Positions 44,108 to 57,175 of a stretch of DNA of 64,000 nt are shown here, in pieces. The notes under the pieces are model-generated. The model searched no databases. It had not been told where the DNA came from and saw only the letters and a program-made list of their open reading frames with translations. This DNA is from Diadema setosum (taxonomy: Eukaryota; Echinodermata; Echinoidea; Diadematoida; Diadematidae). The stretch is taken from contig NC_092690.1 in assembly GCF_964275005.1 (NCBI RefSeq), positions 13,086,010-13,150,009 of the forward strand, read 5' to 3'. A program made the translations under genes and the position numbers. Numbering within the stretch: the stretch's first letter is position 1; every line of letters begins with the position of its first letter.

Positions 44108-45092
44108 TATGACTCCCAGGGATGCTTTCTAGCAGTTATTGAAGACTACAGAAAGGAGGTCCTGTGTGCGAAAAGATCACGTGACAACAAAAACAAGCAA
44201 ACACAGTGTCACAAATTATCACAAAACTGTTGAAAATGGAGAAAGGTTGCCAGCAAAATACATTCAAACACAACTGCAATAGATGATACATTCTTGTTAC
44301 CTTCTTTAGATTACAATTTTCATCTTAAATGAATATCAATTGACAATCATCATTATCATTGGCATTCTCAAATGACAACATGAGAGTGATCAACAAGGCA
44401 GAGTAATGATGTAGAGTAGATGTACTACTGAGTAGTACATCAATAAAGACTAAAATCAACAAGAATTTATAAACAGAAATTCACTTACAAAGATGTTTGT
44501 CAAAATTGTTACCCGTCAGTCAAATTTCAAAGTTCTGAAATCTAGTGTAAGTTGAACTGTGACAGGGTTTTTTGTTTGTTCGTTTGTTTGTTTTTGTGTT
44601 TTTGCTTGTGTGTTTCTTGAATATGCTTGCATGATATTAAATAGCCCAGTCTACTTAATCTTTAGAACTTGACCTTTCATCTATTTTCTGTCACTTTCAC
44701 TCCTTGGTTATTGCATTTCACCGTAACAGTCACATTGTGGTCATGAAGACTGTTGTTCACTGTGCATTATAATACATTTTCTTTTTCAGCAGAATGGAAT
44801 ACTGTCCAATAATCACTCAATCACTTCCCCTTATGACCAAGATCTGAATAGACCTATGCTGAATGATTGTCAACGGGCACGTTTAAACTCCACTTGCAAA
44901 TGCAGAATCAGCCTTTAGAAACTCTGATCCAAAATGCCATTCATGGGGGTACTGATTATACTCAATTTTGTCGAGCTTGAGAAAAAGCCAATTTTGCACT
45001 GTGCGTTGTTGAAAAACTAAAAACCCCTATTGTAGTGACTTGTTCAGCACACCAGTCTACTTCATTTGAACTGGATGCATTGGGATGACATC
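44108..45092. other. Upstream flank of GABPA
   Basis: Contains the remaining 5' untranslated sequence of GABPA and probably its nearest upstream exon or promoter, neither of which can be placed. A (TTTG)n-like tract lies near 44570-44605. No other gene seen. Confidence 0.4.
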
Positions 45093-45093
45093 A

Positions 45094-45396
45094 GGGGGGT
45101 GTTTCATCAACGCTTGTCAGCGCCGACAACTGTCGGCGCTGACCAATTTCAGCAAAATCCTTGGTTTTGATTGGCTGAGATGCTCTGGTCACTGACTGTT
45201 ACTATGATGATTCAAGTTGTCAGCGCCGACAAACATTGATGAAATGCTTGTCGGCGCCGACAACTGTCGGCGCTGACCAATTTCAGCAAAATCCTTGGTT
45301 TTGATTGGCTGAGATGCTCTGGTCACTGACTGTTACTATGGTATGGTGATTCAAGTTGTCAGCGCCGCGCCGACAAACGTTGATGAAACACCCCCC
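45094..45396. mobile_element. Foldback MITE with internal duplication
   Basis: 'ggggggtgtttcatcaacg' and its complement form the ends. Inside, 'gccgacaactgtcggcgctg' (itself a palindrome) and about 120 bp of following sequence occur twice. Confidence 0.8.
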
Positions 45397-45477
45397 AGAA
45401 TACACATCTTTATACATGATTTTGCATAAATATGCTTCCCCACTAACTTAGAGAGATTTCACTGATTGTTAACAGTA

Positions 45478-45620
45478 CTGGGGGGCGTTTCATCAACGAG
45501 TTCGTCGGAGGTTTTCACCGACAAATCTGCTATCAGCCAATCAGACGCAAGGATTTCAGTAGCTTTTAACAGTTGTCGGTGTAAATCACTGACAAAAAGT
45601 TTCATGAAACACCCCCCTGG
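45478..45620. mobile_element. Foldback MITE, short relative
   Basis: 'ctggggggcgtttcatcaac' on the left and 'tttcatgaaacacccccctg' on the right. It shares 'agccaatcagacgcaaggat' with the MITE at 10657-10810. Confidence 0.7.
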
Positions 45621-45970
45621 TTGAGGTATTCCTAAGTGAGATAATGAGAAACCTCTTATGATATATGAAAGAGCATGTAATTTTAAGAAGGATTCGTTTA
45701 TTTGATGAAATTTGGTTTTCAACGGGCTGAGATACCTAATAAAGTTATAATAATAAAAGGCGACAGGCCACACCTTTTATTAGAATCTCTTTGTTTCACA
45801 TTGTTTTTGGATATCTTAGCCATTTCAAAACCAATTTTCATCAAATAAACTTTTGACTCCCCTTAGAATTGCATGCTCTTTAACATCTCATAGAGTGGTT
45901 TCTGAATACAGTATCTCACAAAATTAAAGGCTAAATCCTCACCTCAACCAGAAGTGTTCAGTCCCTTTAA
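45621..45970. mobile_element. TTAA-type MITE, left-truncated copy
   Basis: Shares 'gagaaacctctta' and 'tgaaagagcatgtaat' with 18668-19081 and ends 'agtccctttaa'. The left end runs straight into the neighbouring MITE, so it was cut or overwritten. Confidence 0.65.
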
Positions 45971-45988
45971 CATGATTTGTATTTCTGC

Positions 45989-46185
45989 TACTGTAAAAGT
46001 GGAAATTTTCGCGGTGTTGAAATTTTCGCGCATTTCGCGCAACCAGAAACTAGCGCGAATATTTTTGCTTGCCATACGTTCCTGTGCGTGATGTCTTGAT
46101 TCCGCGGCATTAAAAACACGCGAAACTCTTCTGACCCGGCCTAGCGCGAAAAATTAGTCCCGCGAAAATATCCACTTTTACAGTA
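45989..46185. mobile_element. TACTGTA-family MITE
   Basis: TACTGTAAAAGTGGAAATTT at the left and its near complement ending TACAGTA at the right. The interior has 'ttttcgcg' motifs in both orientations. Confidence 0.8.
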
Positions 46186-46326
46186 CTTGATAAGTGCAAT
46201 GAGAGAGAATTGGCAGTCATAAACGCACCTCTTTGTGCATTTGAAATCATCATTCATATAAAAATTAGTCGGGATGCAAAGTCTTTTTAACTACAGTCTA
46301 CACAACACATTTCAAAAGCCTGATTA

Positions 46327-46765
46327 TGACCCAAAAAAATTTGATGATAATAACAATAATAATAGCTAGTTTTTATGAAGTGCATTCCACACTTGTTAAG
46401 TATCCCAGTGCACTTTACAAACTGTCATTACCCTGGTCGCTGGATACATCATTTCCAACCAGCACTGACAGTGCTCACTCTCCACTCTTAGGGGAGCAAT
46501 CCAGCCATGCAGTCACAGTCATTTTACAGTCCCACACGTGCTGATCAACCAAGATAACAGGTAAGGTAACCTTTCTTATCCTGACGGGTACCCATTCATA
46601 CTCCTGGGTGGAGTGCAGCAATGTGGACAAAGTGCCTTGCTGAAGGGTGAACGTGTGTCGGGCTTCGCATAGGTTCAAACCAACGAACCTGAATGCACCA
46701 CACTCAGTCATTCAGAGACGAGCGCTCTTATTGTCCACTCAGCTGCAACACCTCCACCTACTGCA
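46327..46765. repeat. Probable dispersed repeat, unclassified
   Basis: The text 'gggtacccattcatactcct' followed by 'gtggacaaagtgccttgctg' and 'gaacctgaatgcaccacact' resembles a widespread animal repeat I recognise in style only. No second copy occurs in the window. Confidence 0.35.
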
Positions 46766-46826
46766 AAAATGCTCTTTTGAATTATCAAGTCTAGACTCTA
46801 GACCCAGTCTAAACTCTAATTTATAA

Positions 46827-47600
46827 CTAGAGTAACACCCCCAATTTTCGGACACTTAAGCTTTTTTGCAGTATTTGTTCAACTCAAATAATACTCTACA
46901 AAATTATATCTATGACAATGTATGTTAAATATATCACCCTACTTTTTCCCAATATTGGTTTTGTTATATACATCATAAAATTTCACAGAATCCCCAAATA
47001 TTATTACCTTATCAATTCCCCAAAATTCGGACAGCCTCTCCAAAATTCGGACATGCGCGTAATGTCAATGCGCATACAAGGCCGCTGAAAAATGAGCGCG
47101 CGCCATACCTTGTTGGCACAAGGTTGCATCAGGGACGTTGCGGCGCCCTTTCGTGTCCGAATTTTGGAGACTCTGCACTTGCATTCAGGCCCTGTACATT
47201 TATTCACTGCATCGGCACGTACAGAGATTTTGTTTTTCTTTTGTGTTTTTGAGGATACCATCACACTCGGAGCTTGTGATAAGCGAAAAATTTCGCAACA
47301 GAATGGCATAATTTTTCAATTTTCAGCGCTTTTTCAGCGACCCCGATTCTTTACACGGGTCATAATTTGCGCTCACTTTGGAAAAGTTGTGGCAATTCTG
47401 CATTTTTGATGGCAAAATTTGGGATTTTAGATGGATTTTTGGAGGTGACTCGGGCACTTTCCTGTGGTGAACGGGTGTGCTGTGCCAGTATGTGAAACGA
47501 AGTGATATGCATGTGTTGTGACAGTAGAATTTGCTGGCTTGTGAAGGGTGATAAGCATCCAGATTTTGGAGGCCGGCCGAAAATTGGGGCTTTACTCTAG
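46827..47600. mobile_element. Inverted-repeat element, 0.77 kb
   Basis: The ends 'ctagagtaacacccccaatt' and 'aattggggctttactctag' are inverted. The motif 'ccaaaattcggac' recurs inside in both orientations. No transposase frame. Confidence 0.8.
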
Positions 47601-47811
47601 GTCTAGATTCTAGTCTAAACTTAGATGTAGACCCAAATGCAAGCTGCCCATATACCACAACATCATCCAAAATTCAACTGCCTGCCAGCCCTGCTACATA
47701 CTGCACACAGTCTAACTTGGTCTTTGGCATGGCACAGGAGGCCGAACCTTGTTGGTGCCAGAGCCAACGGATACATTTAGAAAGCTCATTGTTTGGGTTG
47801 TAGTACAACTT

Positions 47812-48720
47812 GTAGGGGCAAGCACGGTATTACCGAACGCATGGTATTACCGGACACGCACATTTTTGTGTACTAATGACATTCTGTACGCGCGAGACTT
47901 CGTAGATTAGCCTCACAGAACTTTGTGTGGACCGAAATCGCAAAAAACGCCACATAAAAATGTAAAAACACGAAAAAATTCACATTTTACCTCAAGTTTA
48001 TAGTTGAGTGACCCGCACCTCGAGATAGCTAATATTTATGCATGTTTGAATCACATTTCGCGACTGAAATTCTATGAAATCCCACTCACATACAGGAAAA
48101 ATGCTGAAGATTCCAATAGAACCAAAAGTTCACTGATCGATATCAGAAATTTGTAGCTATCGCCCTCAAACGCGAACGATGCGAATAGTTGTGCGCTAAG
48201 GGGCCCGCAACTCATCACCCGCGTGTGCAGCTCCCATAGACAAAGCATGTAAACTAGAAGTAGAGTCTAACCAGTTGTCGATTTTTTCACAAGGTTTTAT
48301 TCTGTGAACTGTTCGAAATGTTCAAGACAGACATTTTACCGTAAAATACGAAATTTTAGCCTCATTTGCCAATTTTTTCTTTGTCATCCGCTCAGTGATA
48401 ATGTGTACGATGATTTGTGGGATAAATTGTGATTCTTGTGCAAGGATTAGGTGCGAAAGATGTCGATTATTTCATTGCGAAAATCGTGTCCGGTAATACA
48501 ATGCGATTTTGCACCGCGCAAAAAGACAACTTTTGTAGAGGGTTATGTTTGAAGCATATTTTCTAAAAACTGGAGTGAACAATTGACATCAGTTGGCTGA
48601 ATTCGTAATTTCCAGGAGTCTGTGAATAAGTGATGTTATTTTTAGCCCAAATTTCATCCTCTGAGTATGGAATTCAAAGCCATGAAAGAAAGCGTCCGGT
48701 AATTGGATGTGCCACCCTAC
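47812..48720. mobile_element. Inverted-repeat element, 0.91 kb
   Basis: 'gtaggggcaagcacggtatt' + 'accg' at the left and 'cggtaattggatgtgccacc' + 'ctac' at the right. 'ggtattaccg' and 'gtccggtaatac' motifs recur inside. Non-coding. Confidence 0.75.
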
Positions 48721-49789
48721 CATCAACATCATTCACCAGTGTTAACAATATCTAAAAAATAGCTCCACGCCACGTTGGACTCACACTGCGAGTGAGCTCA
48801 AGCTCCTTTCTGACTGAGCTTTCATATAAATTTAAAACCACCACGCCACGGCATTCTTTTGTTAAAATTGTGTACTGCTTAATAAAAAGATGGTTTCTAC
48901 TCAAACAGTCAACAGAGAAGCACAGAACCACGAGAACAGAGAATCTACGACCTGAACTCAATAATCAGATGGCGCACGCACTGCGATCCCATCGCTCGCC
49001 CCAGCAGTTAAACGGCTACGGCCTGGGGAATCTACGTACGTCTGTACCGAGACTTTAGATCTAGATAGCTTGTTAGACTCTACCTGAGTTGTTATCAAAT
49101 AAACTACCTTGTTGAACGTCCGTAGACATGTGTCTATACAGTGTACGTATTTACCAAGTCCTTTTGTTTTCAAAGTCAATACAGAGATGCCAATAAGTGG
49201 GACTGTGCAATGTGACAGTGTAGCTCTTTCCTCTTCTTCAGTCAGCGCAACGCAATCTCAACAGTATTAAACAAGCTTTTATGGGCTTAGTTAGGACGTT
49301 TAAGGCGAAGCTTCTTTGCATGAAATGAAAGGACAGGAATTTGTGCTATACTCTACCCAGACTAGTTTTGCTAAGAACATCCCAAATTCTGAATCACATA
49401 CTCACGGCCAACAGTTGTTTCCCTTCAAATTCGGCTAAGCATCCACAGCAGGCCGGTACTGCACAGCTTTTACCTCGGCCTCATCTACAGCCCCCCCCCC
49501 CCCATATCCCACCAACCCCCCCCCCCCCCCTTGTTCCAGGCCAGTAATACAAGCCCCCACTCTCCACCGGCTGTGACGGCACCCCTTACATACACATCGG
49601 GTCACCTGGCCTATAAATCTCGCTTATTTTCATCTAATGGCTGGAATCTAAAAATACATCGAATATATTTCATAATGGTAGAATATTGATTAGACATGCT
49701 TGCATCCTACATAAGACAGTAATGAGATCAAGATTTCGCTTCCTCTTCCACATGGCTGGATTAGTTCTTCGCCTGAACCTGACAACCTG
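48721..49789. other. Intergenic between GABPA side and LINE
   Basis: No gene recognised. Poly-C runs at 49490-49530. A distant promoter or untranslated exon of GABPA could lie near 48.9-49.1 kb, where base composition is more balanced; this is only positional. Confidence 0.35.
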
Positions 49790-52330
49790 ACAACTATGAT
49801 TACGGTCATATTGAGGAATATGAAGAATAAACCACCTGAATGGATGGATTTATTATATTTTTTTTTTCTTTTTGTATGTTGGGAAGATTTTAGGTTTTTA
49901 ATTCTAAGAACTTATTATGCATATTCAGGGGAAAATAATATGTTATTGTGTGGGGTTTTTTTTCTTCAAAATATTAACTTTGATCCCTAAAGAAGATAAT
50001 GGTAAGTATTACTTGAAAATTGGCGACTAATTTCTTTGCTGAATGTAATAAATAAATTACCGTCTGGATGTATTGCAAATCGAATTAAAAAGGCTTTGCC
50101 GTTCGTGATCACCGTGCCAGAAGTGAAAATCAGAAAGGGTTTTTATCAGATAGATTTATCGGAGAGAATATTCGCCGTTATGATTTGATTTTATGTATAT
50201 ATACACAGAATCTGATGTCAAGGATATTCCAGCATTGTTATTGTTGACTGATTTTGAAAAACATTTTGATTCAATCTCTTCCGAGTTTACAGAAAAGGAA
50301 TGTCATTTTTTAAATATTGGTCCCTCAATAATTTCTTGGATAGATATTTTATATGCTGATGCTTTTTTTTTCTGCTCAGATTAATGTTGTTGTTTTTCGG
50401 TGTGTTTTTTAATAAGAGATTTAGGATAGAAAGGGGTTGCAGGCAAGGCGACCCTCGTTCTCCTTATATATTTTTGTTGTGTAGTGAAATATTGAATTTG
50501 ATGATTTCCAGACCTTATTCATTTGAAGGGATAAAAACGATAGGATTGTTCAATATGCTGATGATACACCGTTACCATTAAATGGTGCTGGCAGAGAATG
50601 GTTTATATATAGCAATGAATATTTTTATGATAGATTTGCAAATATATCTGGTTTAAAAATCAATAAAATAAAACAAAACTTATATGGATAGGAAAATGTA
50701 AGAATTAAGAAGATAAAAATGGGGGAAATGTTGCCTGAAAGGAATAGGCTTCAGTGACTTTATGAGGGAGGTTTTAAGTATTTGAGTACACATTTTCTTT
50801 TTTTTTCTTTTTTTTTTCCTGATTTTTAGAGAACTGTTCAATATAATTATTATTATGAAAAAATAGAAGTGATTAGGAAACAAATAAACTCTTAACGTAA
50901 ACGCTCTTTAACGGCGCTTGGTAGAGTTGTAGTAATCAAGTCATTGTTGTTATCAAAATTGAATTTTTATCTTTACCAAGTCCAAAAGATAACTTTTTGA
51001 ATGAGATAAATGATAGGTTTTATAGTAATATGGGAAAGGAAGCCTAATAAAATAAACAGAATTCAAATGTCCTTAGACGTATACACAATTGAGTGAACAT
51101 ATACGCACATGGTTACAGTATAATGATATCATGTATTAGGCGATTGCTATTTACAACGGATAAATGGTCAGAAAAATTATTGAGTTCTTACTTCAGACCT
51201 ATCAATTAGATAGAACCTCGGAAATATCTTTTTTTTTATTTGAACAAGCCTCACATACCTCTAATCCTTTTTTGAAAGAAATACTTACAGCTATCATACG
51301 GTGATTCACTTTCGGTTTATTGTTATGATTTCCAGTGCCATTCTTTGTCGAAAAATAATATGATTACTGTAAGGAACTTCTTTTATGTGTCGGTTTAAAC
51401 GAAAGTGATATTTAAAAAAAAAAAAAAAGGAATTCCGTTTTGTTAATTATTCTTTAGATGAAAAAGGAAATATATTATCATTCACTGCTCTAAAGAGGAA
51501 ATTATGATGTTGCTGTTAATTTTTTAGATTATTTTGGAATGTTTCAAGCGGTTAAAAAAAAAAAAAAACAGATTGTGATAGAGGTATGAGTAACATGGAA
51601 AAGTTTTGTCAACCATGCAATATACTAGTACCGGACATTCTATATTTGATTATAAATCAACAAAAAGGATATTCACATATTCATGCTGTTTTGTTATAGA
51701 GAATAGTGTACATCCATATCAATGTAAAGGAAGTGGCAGGAATTAATACAATTTGAGGAAGAGATATGGCAATCTTTTCGTTGGCCCCGTTCAAGAGCAC
51801 GGCAGATGTTAATTTACGGTGGTTTCAGTTTACAATAGTTAATATAATTTTATATACAAATAACATGTTGAATATAATTGGGCTGGTTGAAAGAAAAGAA
51901 TGTTCGTTTTGTAAGGCGTGTATACTGAGACTTTAGTACATTTTTTTTTTTTTTGAGTGAGTGTAAATATGTTAATTGATCGTGGGTTGAAGTAAGAGAA
52001 TGGATCAATGTTGTAACGCTGGGTTAGAAAAAAAAAACATTTAGAACGGAAAATAAATTATCTGGTTTTTATAAATTCGGCATTGTATATGCTTGTGAGA
52101 TAGGAAATCTATGTTTGTACAATGAAAAGAATCATACCTCGTTCTGATTTATGTAAAGTTAGCATAGGGAAAAGGAAAAAATTTATTGCAAGAAATCATG
52201 AGCTGCAAGTGTTTCAGAAAAAAAAAATGGTGTCTGTTCAGATACCTGTTCTCTTGATATGTATAGTATTATGATGGTCTGAGTCACGATATTTTCATTG
52301 CCTGTTTTTCAAAATACTTTGACATATAAT
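49790..52330 (+). mobile_element. Decayed LINE with reverse transcriptase (L1/Tx1-like)
   Basis: Reverse-transcriptase blocks lie in order on the plus strand: YLKNWRLISLLNV near 50008, LLLTDFEKHFDSIS near 50240-50280, GCRQGDPRSPYIFLLCSEI near 50434-50490, and the catalytic QYADDT at 50551-50568. A C-terminal part with ERKECSFCK lies near 51890-51920. Several frame changes and stops separate the blocks (YADD is out of frame with GCRQGD), so the copy is dead. The endonuclease and 5' end are missing. Clade placement from motif style only. Confidence 0.82.
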
Positions 52331-52677
52331 GATGAATTTTGTGTTTAGGCGAATATATTTTTGATGTAGAATAACAAATATCCCATGTGGGGAAAAAAAA
52401 AAGCTGTGATTACTGTCCTACCGCCACTGGTCGTTTAAAAATTGATTACTATACACAGTGTCATACATCATTGATAGGCCATACCTCTCTTTGACCATGT
52501 CAAACAGGCATTTTAATTTGTTGTGTGTGCATGTACCTGTCTTTCTGTATCTGATCCTGATGTGGTTTGATCTCTTGGCTGCCACAATCAACTTATCACG
52601 TCCAAGAAATTATGACATTTACTGTATAAGTTGTTAATATTTCATAAGTTTTTAGAGTAAAATTCTCTTGTGATCTC

Positions 52678-52714
<37 letters not shown>

Positions 52715-54116
52715 GCCATCCACCACCCTTTGTTTCAGCTGTCGATTAACAAGAAAACCCTCTTGATTGCGAAATAGCTACAGAGAAAGTTTTAACCTAA
52801 AATTGCATCACGTATTATAACAAGACAAAAGTTACTGTTTCATTCTGAAATTGGCATTTTGTGTAAATCCGCTAACGTTCCTAATTTTGTTCGTATTTAA
52901 TGCATTTGATGAGTCCACAGAATTTTTCTTCAATATGAGATACGCAGTGAAATTTAGAGATGCCATTTTGATGACAATAATGACAATTCACACATTCCTT
53001 CTAGGACTTGATGTGATAAGCATGTCTTTTCATCTACGTCATTGACGTAATTGATAATTATGAGGACGAGGTATCGCACAGACAATATAACTGCATATTG
53101 TTGCATTCTCATAGTCTTTATCTAAACTTATGTCCGTGGTATTGATATGATTGCATTTCCGATCTCATTCTTTTAGAACTGTCTTTTCGAATTGGAAGTT
53201 TGGACTAAATCTAACCTCCTCATAAGATACAATCACCGTATGCGGTGGCCGATGATTGGACGAAGCAGGAGCATAATGTACTCGGCTTCTTGTCGTATAA
53301 TTAGAAATTTGCACAGAAAGGATAAATATTCTCCATTAAGTAAATTGCCCGTTGTTATTTCAGTTGATTATAACACGCACGGGTCATTGCAATGAACTCA
53401 TAAGTATTTCAAGCATTGTCTGTGGAAAAAAAAAAAGTAGGACCTTACGTGATATTCTCAAACTATCACACTTTGGTCTACATTAATAATGTTTTGCAGC
53501 ATAGTTACTTAGTAAGTATATCTTCTGGACTGATTGAGAAGTCAGACCGTCGGTCGCTTTCTCCCTCCCCCATCCCTGTCTTTCCCAGCACCCCGTCATC
53601 TTTAAGGTTAGATTATGGTCTGAATCAAGAACTATAACATTATGTGGGCGCAGCTGGGTGCGGTGCTACTGTGACCTGGGAGGTGTCAAGTTCCCTGGTG
53701 CCTTTCTCCCGAGACGAGGGTGAGATAAGCAATAAACATCATAAAGGTTGCAGACTCGAATAATCACTAAATTTCCCTTTTTTTAAGTTATATCAGTAAT
53801 ATTAAAAAAAAAAAACAATGAGAAGAAGGATATCACATCCTTTCGAGCAAATAATATAGTCACAGGGACAGAACTTATGAACACCATTTCATATCAGAGT
53901 AAAGCTCATCTATATACATGTATTGGAAATTCATCTACGTGCAACTATGTCAGAAGGATAATTTCGCACTGATGAAGGCTGTGAGCGTTAGCACCTGAAA
54001 GTTTCGGAGGAAACTAATTTGTATTGAGATCAAAAGTTTAACACCAATTCCAGACTGTTACATATCCTTTGTGAATAAATTGATATATACAGACAAACGT
54101 CGGTTTTCGCGAAAAA
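52331..54116. other. Unrecognised non-coding DNA
   Basis: Holds a (CT)n microsatellite at about 52673-52715 and nothing gene-like. Frames of 60-70 residues near 52851 and 53192 have no family resemblance. Confidence 0.5.
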
Positions 54117-55078
54117 TTAACCCTATAAAGGCCAAGGGTTACGCAATGTGCCCCCTACCAGATTTTGATTTGCCACTCTTTCGCTCTTAATCCAATTTCA
54201 ACCAAATTTGGTTACTTTTCCTAAAATCTTATTGCAAACATTTTGCTTTATAATTCAGCTATATTTGATATTGCTGTGGTTGCCATGATATTAAACCATA
54301 AAGTGACAACCATGTCAGTCAGATTTTGCGTATTTTTCTGTTCCAATTTCAATTAACAATATTATAGTGTATTAAATGGGCGGGGTTTTAGGGGGTGAAA
54401 TAAAAATTTGCTGAAGAAAGAAAATGTGAATTAATGGTCCTGAAATGTTTTCCTATTATTTCCTTTGTTTTTATGTGACAAAGACATAAAACAATAGATA
54501 TATTAGAGATAATTGAAAACAATATTTTCCAAGGATTGTTCTTCTATTTTGTGTCATTCTGATTCCTTCACTCATATTATCAATCTGCAAACTAAAAATT
54601 CCAATATTATGGAAATATGAAATGTGATAACTATACATGTACCTATCCCAAACAATACATCACAAGTCTCATAATGTATTTCTTTATGTTGTTATGAATA
54701 GCGCCCCCATTTTGCGACCTTGAGAAATTTCAACCATAACGTTAATGAGACTCGACATGGACATAATTTTTGGCAAGTATGAAAATGATTTGTCGATAAT
54801 AAGACATGTATACTGGGGATGAAGAAATCATCCAGAAAAATCATGTTTTTAGCATATTTTCTATGTATTTTTATATATTTTGGTAAATAGCGCCCTCCAT
54901 GGGTGACCTTGAGAAAATTCAAATATGCGGTCATATTAGTTGCTCTACCCATGTGCCAAAAAATATGACGACGATATAACAAAGTTATCTAGGGGGCACA
55001 TTGTGCCCCCCCCCCCCCCCCCCCCCCCCATTGGGCCTGATAGGAAGGGTCAGAATAGCTTGGGCTTTATAGGGTTAA
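54117..55078. mobile_element. Second piggyBac-like TTAA element family
   Basis: TTAA at 54117-54120 and 55075-55078. Termini CCCTATAAAGGCCAAG and, inverted, CCCTATAAAGCCCAAG (one mismatch). 962 bp, no transposase. It is a different family from 590-2652 and 8013-8784 but shares the TTAA-CCCTA start. A poly-C run lies at 55005-55029, next to 'ggggcacattgtgcccc'. Confidence 0.8.
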
Positions 55079-55848
55079 AAGGTTGTTGCTAAAAACTGTT
55101 AGTTGCTGTCAGGAAACACAATACCCAAATGTTAATGTGAATGTGATCAGACTGGTGATGTGCAGACCAGTTGGAGACTAATAAAACGACAATGCTAGAT
55201 ATTCATAGAGTCCCGTATAAACACGGTCATCCCATATACCACATCATCGGAAAAATATGAGGTGCAGGTAGGCCCTTATATAGCTTTCAAGCCGTTCATT
55301 AACAGTCAATGCATTCTAATTTTTCATCATGTCCAAATTTGGCTTTGATACACGGAATAAAACCAAATAACCAGACGGAAAAAAAGGAAGTTATCAAATA
55401 AGTTGTAGGCCTATAAAAATAATGATAATTTGAAGACATCGTGGAATTGCACTGTAAAAAATAACCGTTTCATTTCTGTACTATTCCGAACGTATACACA
55501 CTTTCCGAACACTGTATGAAAGATACGTTTTAATCGAAGCCTCTATCACATTTTATTTTAAATTGATACAGATATCGGCCAAATATACGCGTAACATTTT
55601 GTTGTATGGGGAACACTTTTTTATCAGGAATTTGGGGTGCAACCTTCGGCAATAGATCGATGCTCCATGTCCCTACACCAAGCCCTACACCCATCTCACT
55701 GGTTTCTTTGTTCTAAAAACTGTAGATACTCGAGCAACGAAAACGTATAGATCATGTATACACACAAGCATGCATGCATAAGGACCGTTTGATTTCGAGC
55801 ACATCACACCTGTCCAGGCACCATTATTTAGTGATGACTTGGAGTATA

Positions 55849-56032
55849 TGCAGGGGGGGGGGGGGATCCAAGATTTCCTTACAGAGGGGGGTGCCTTCAC
55901 AAAATTAATAAGGGGCGCACACGCCCCCCCCCCCATTTTTTCTTTTGATTTCCTTTGTTTTGACCAAAAAAAAAAAAAAAAAGATAAAGGGTGCGCGCGG
56001 CCGATGCGCTCCCTTTGGATCCGCCACTGGTA
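55849..56032. mobile_element. Small G-rich inverted-repeat element
   Basis: 'gggggatccaagattt' on the left and 'ctttggatccgccactgg' on the right are inverted in part. The interior has 'ggcgcacacgcccccc' and an A-run. Low complexity inflates open frames on both strands. Confidence 0.5.
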
Positions 56033-57130
56033 TGAAAAGCATACAGTATCCATTTTTTTTTTTTTTTTTTTTTTACGCGCACTGTGTCGCATGTCAAAAA
56101 AATACGATTTCTCTTCAGAAGGGTCAAACAAGGGTTAGATGAAATAAAAGGTCAGCGGTTAAATGGGAAATATGTGTAAATCTGTCCTATAAAAAAAATG
56201 ATTATTTCGATAACTGCCTTCTGTTTCTTACGATATGGTAATAAGGTTAGGATGATCATATCCCTGACTTTCAAAATAATATGATGAATCATTTTTCGTT
56301 TATACCCTTGAATTTTACACATACTGTGAATACCGCTTCTGGAAAAAAAAAAATAGTATGGGCCCTATAAGAGACGGGTGAATGCAAACAAAAGCGGCAA
56401 TAAAACATAGAACCGGAAACTCCGCCTTTCCTTTCTCACGAAGGGCTTCCGGTTCACTGATCTCTCTGTATTGTATCCTCCATAGTTATACATACTGGTG
56501 TTTTCGTTTCGTCACATGTTTCCTATGATTATACACGGGCTTCAACAACTAATAGGAATATTCGTCTTTGCATGGAAGGGCCAGACGACAACAGACTGAG
56601 GCTCGCACATATACCTTTTTTTTTTTTCTTTTTACGAAGTGAGCACTTTGACTTACCCCCTCCTAACAAAAACATCTCGATTCAATTCAAGTAACATTTA
56701 CTTAACTCAATTATACTATATGAATGGAAATTCAAATGCTGTGCTATTTCATTTTACGTTCAATTCAATTCAATTCAATTATTTTCATTTTTTTTTTCAA
56801 CAAAACATATAACACAGAATAAATCAGGAATTATATTTTATACATTCGATTTTGCAAAGGATAGATGATTATAATTATATACATGCATATCGGCAAAAAT
56901 ACAAAGTTATATGCGGCTTAAGTTGAAAAAAAGAACAGAATTGAGAGGTTTAAAAGCATGCTTGTATATTGTGAACCACTCAAAAAAAAATCTTATGAGC
57001 TAGGGACGTGGAACCAGATGTATACTTGCAGCGTCTATCGGCTCCAGTATACAACGCATATCATGTACAAAATGATATAAAGAATAACAATAAAAGGGCA
57101 GAAATTTGATCAAATTGTATAATGGGCCTC

Positions 57131-57133
<3 letters not shown>
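56033..57133. other. Intergenic, nothing recognised
   Basis: Only a poly-T run at 56053-56074 and a short (CAATT)n stretch at 56760-56780. Confidence 0.5.

Positions 57134-57172
<39 letters not shown>
57134..57172 (+). repeat. (GT)n microsatellite
   Basis: About 38 bp of pure gt repeats. Confidence 0.97.

Positions 57173-57175
<3 letters not shown>

Noticed and set aside
53940-54010. 3' end of a Penelope- or RTE-like element ('gatgaaggctgtgagcgtta')
   Set aside because: The motif is suggestive but too short, and no reverse transcriptase lies next to it.
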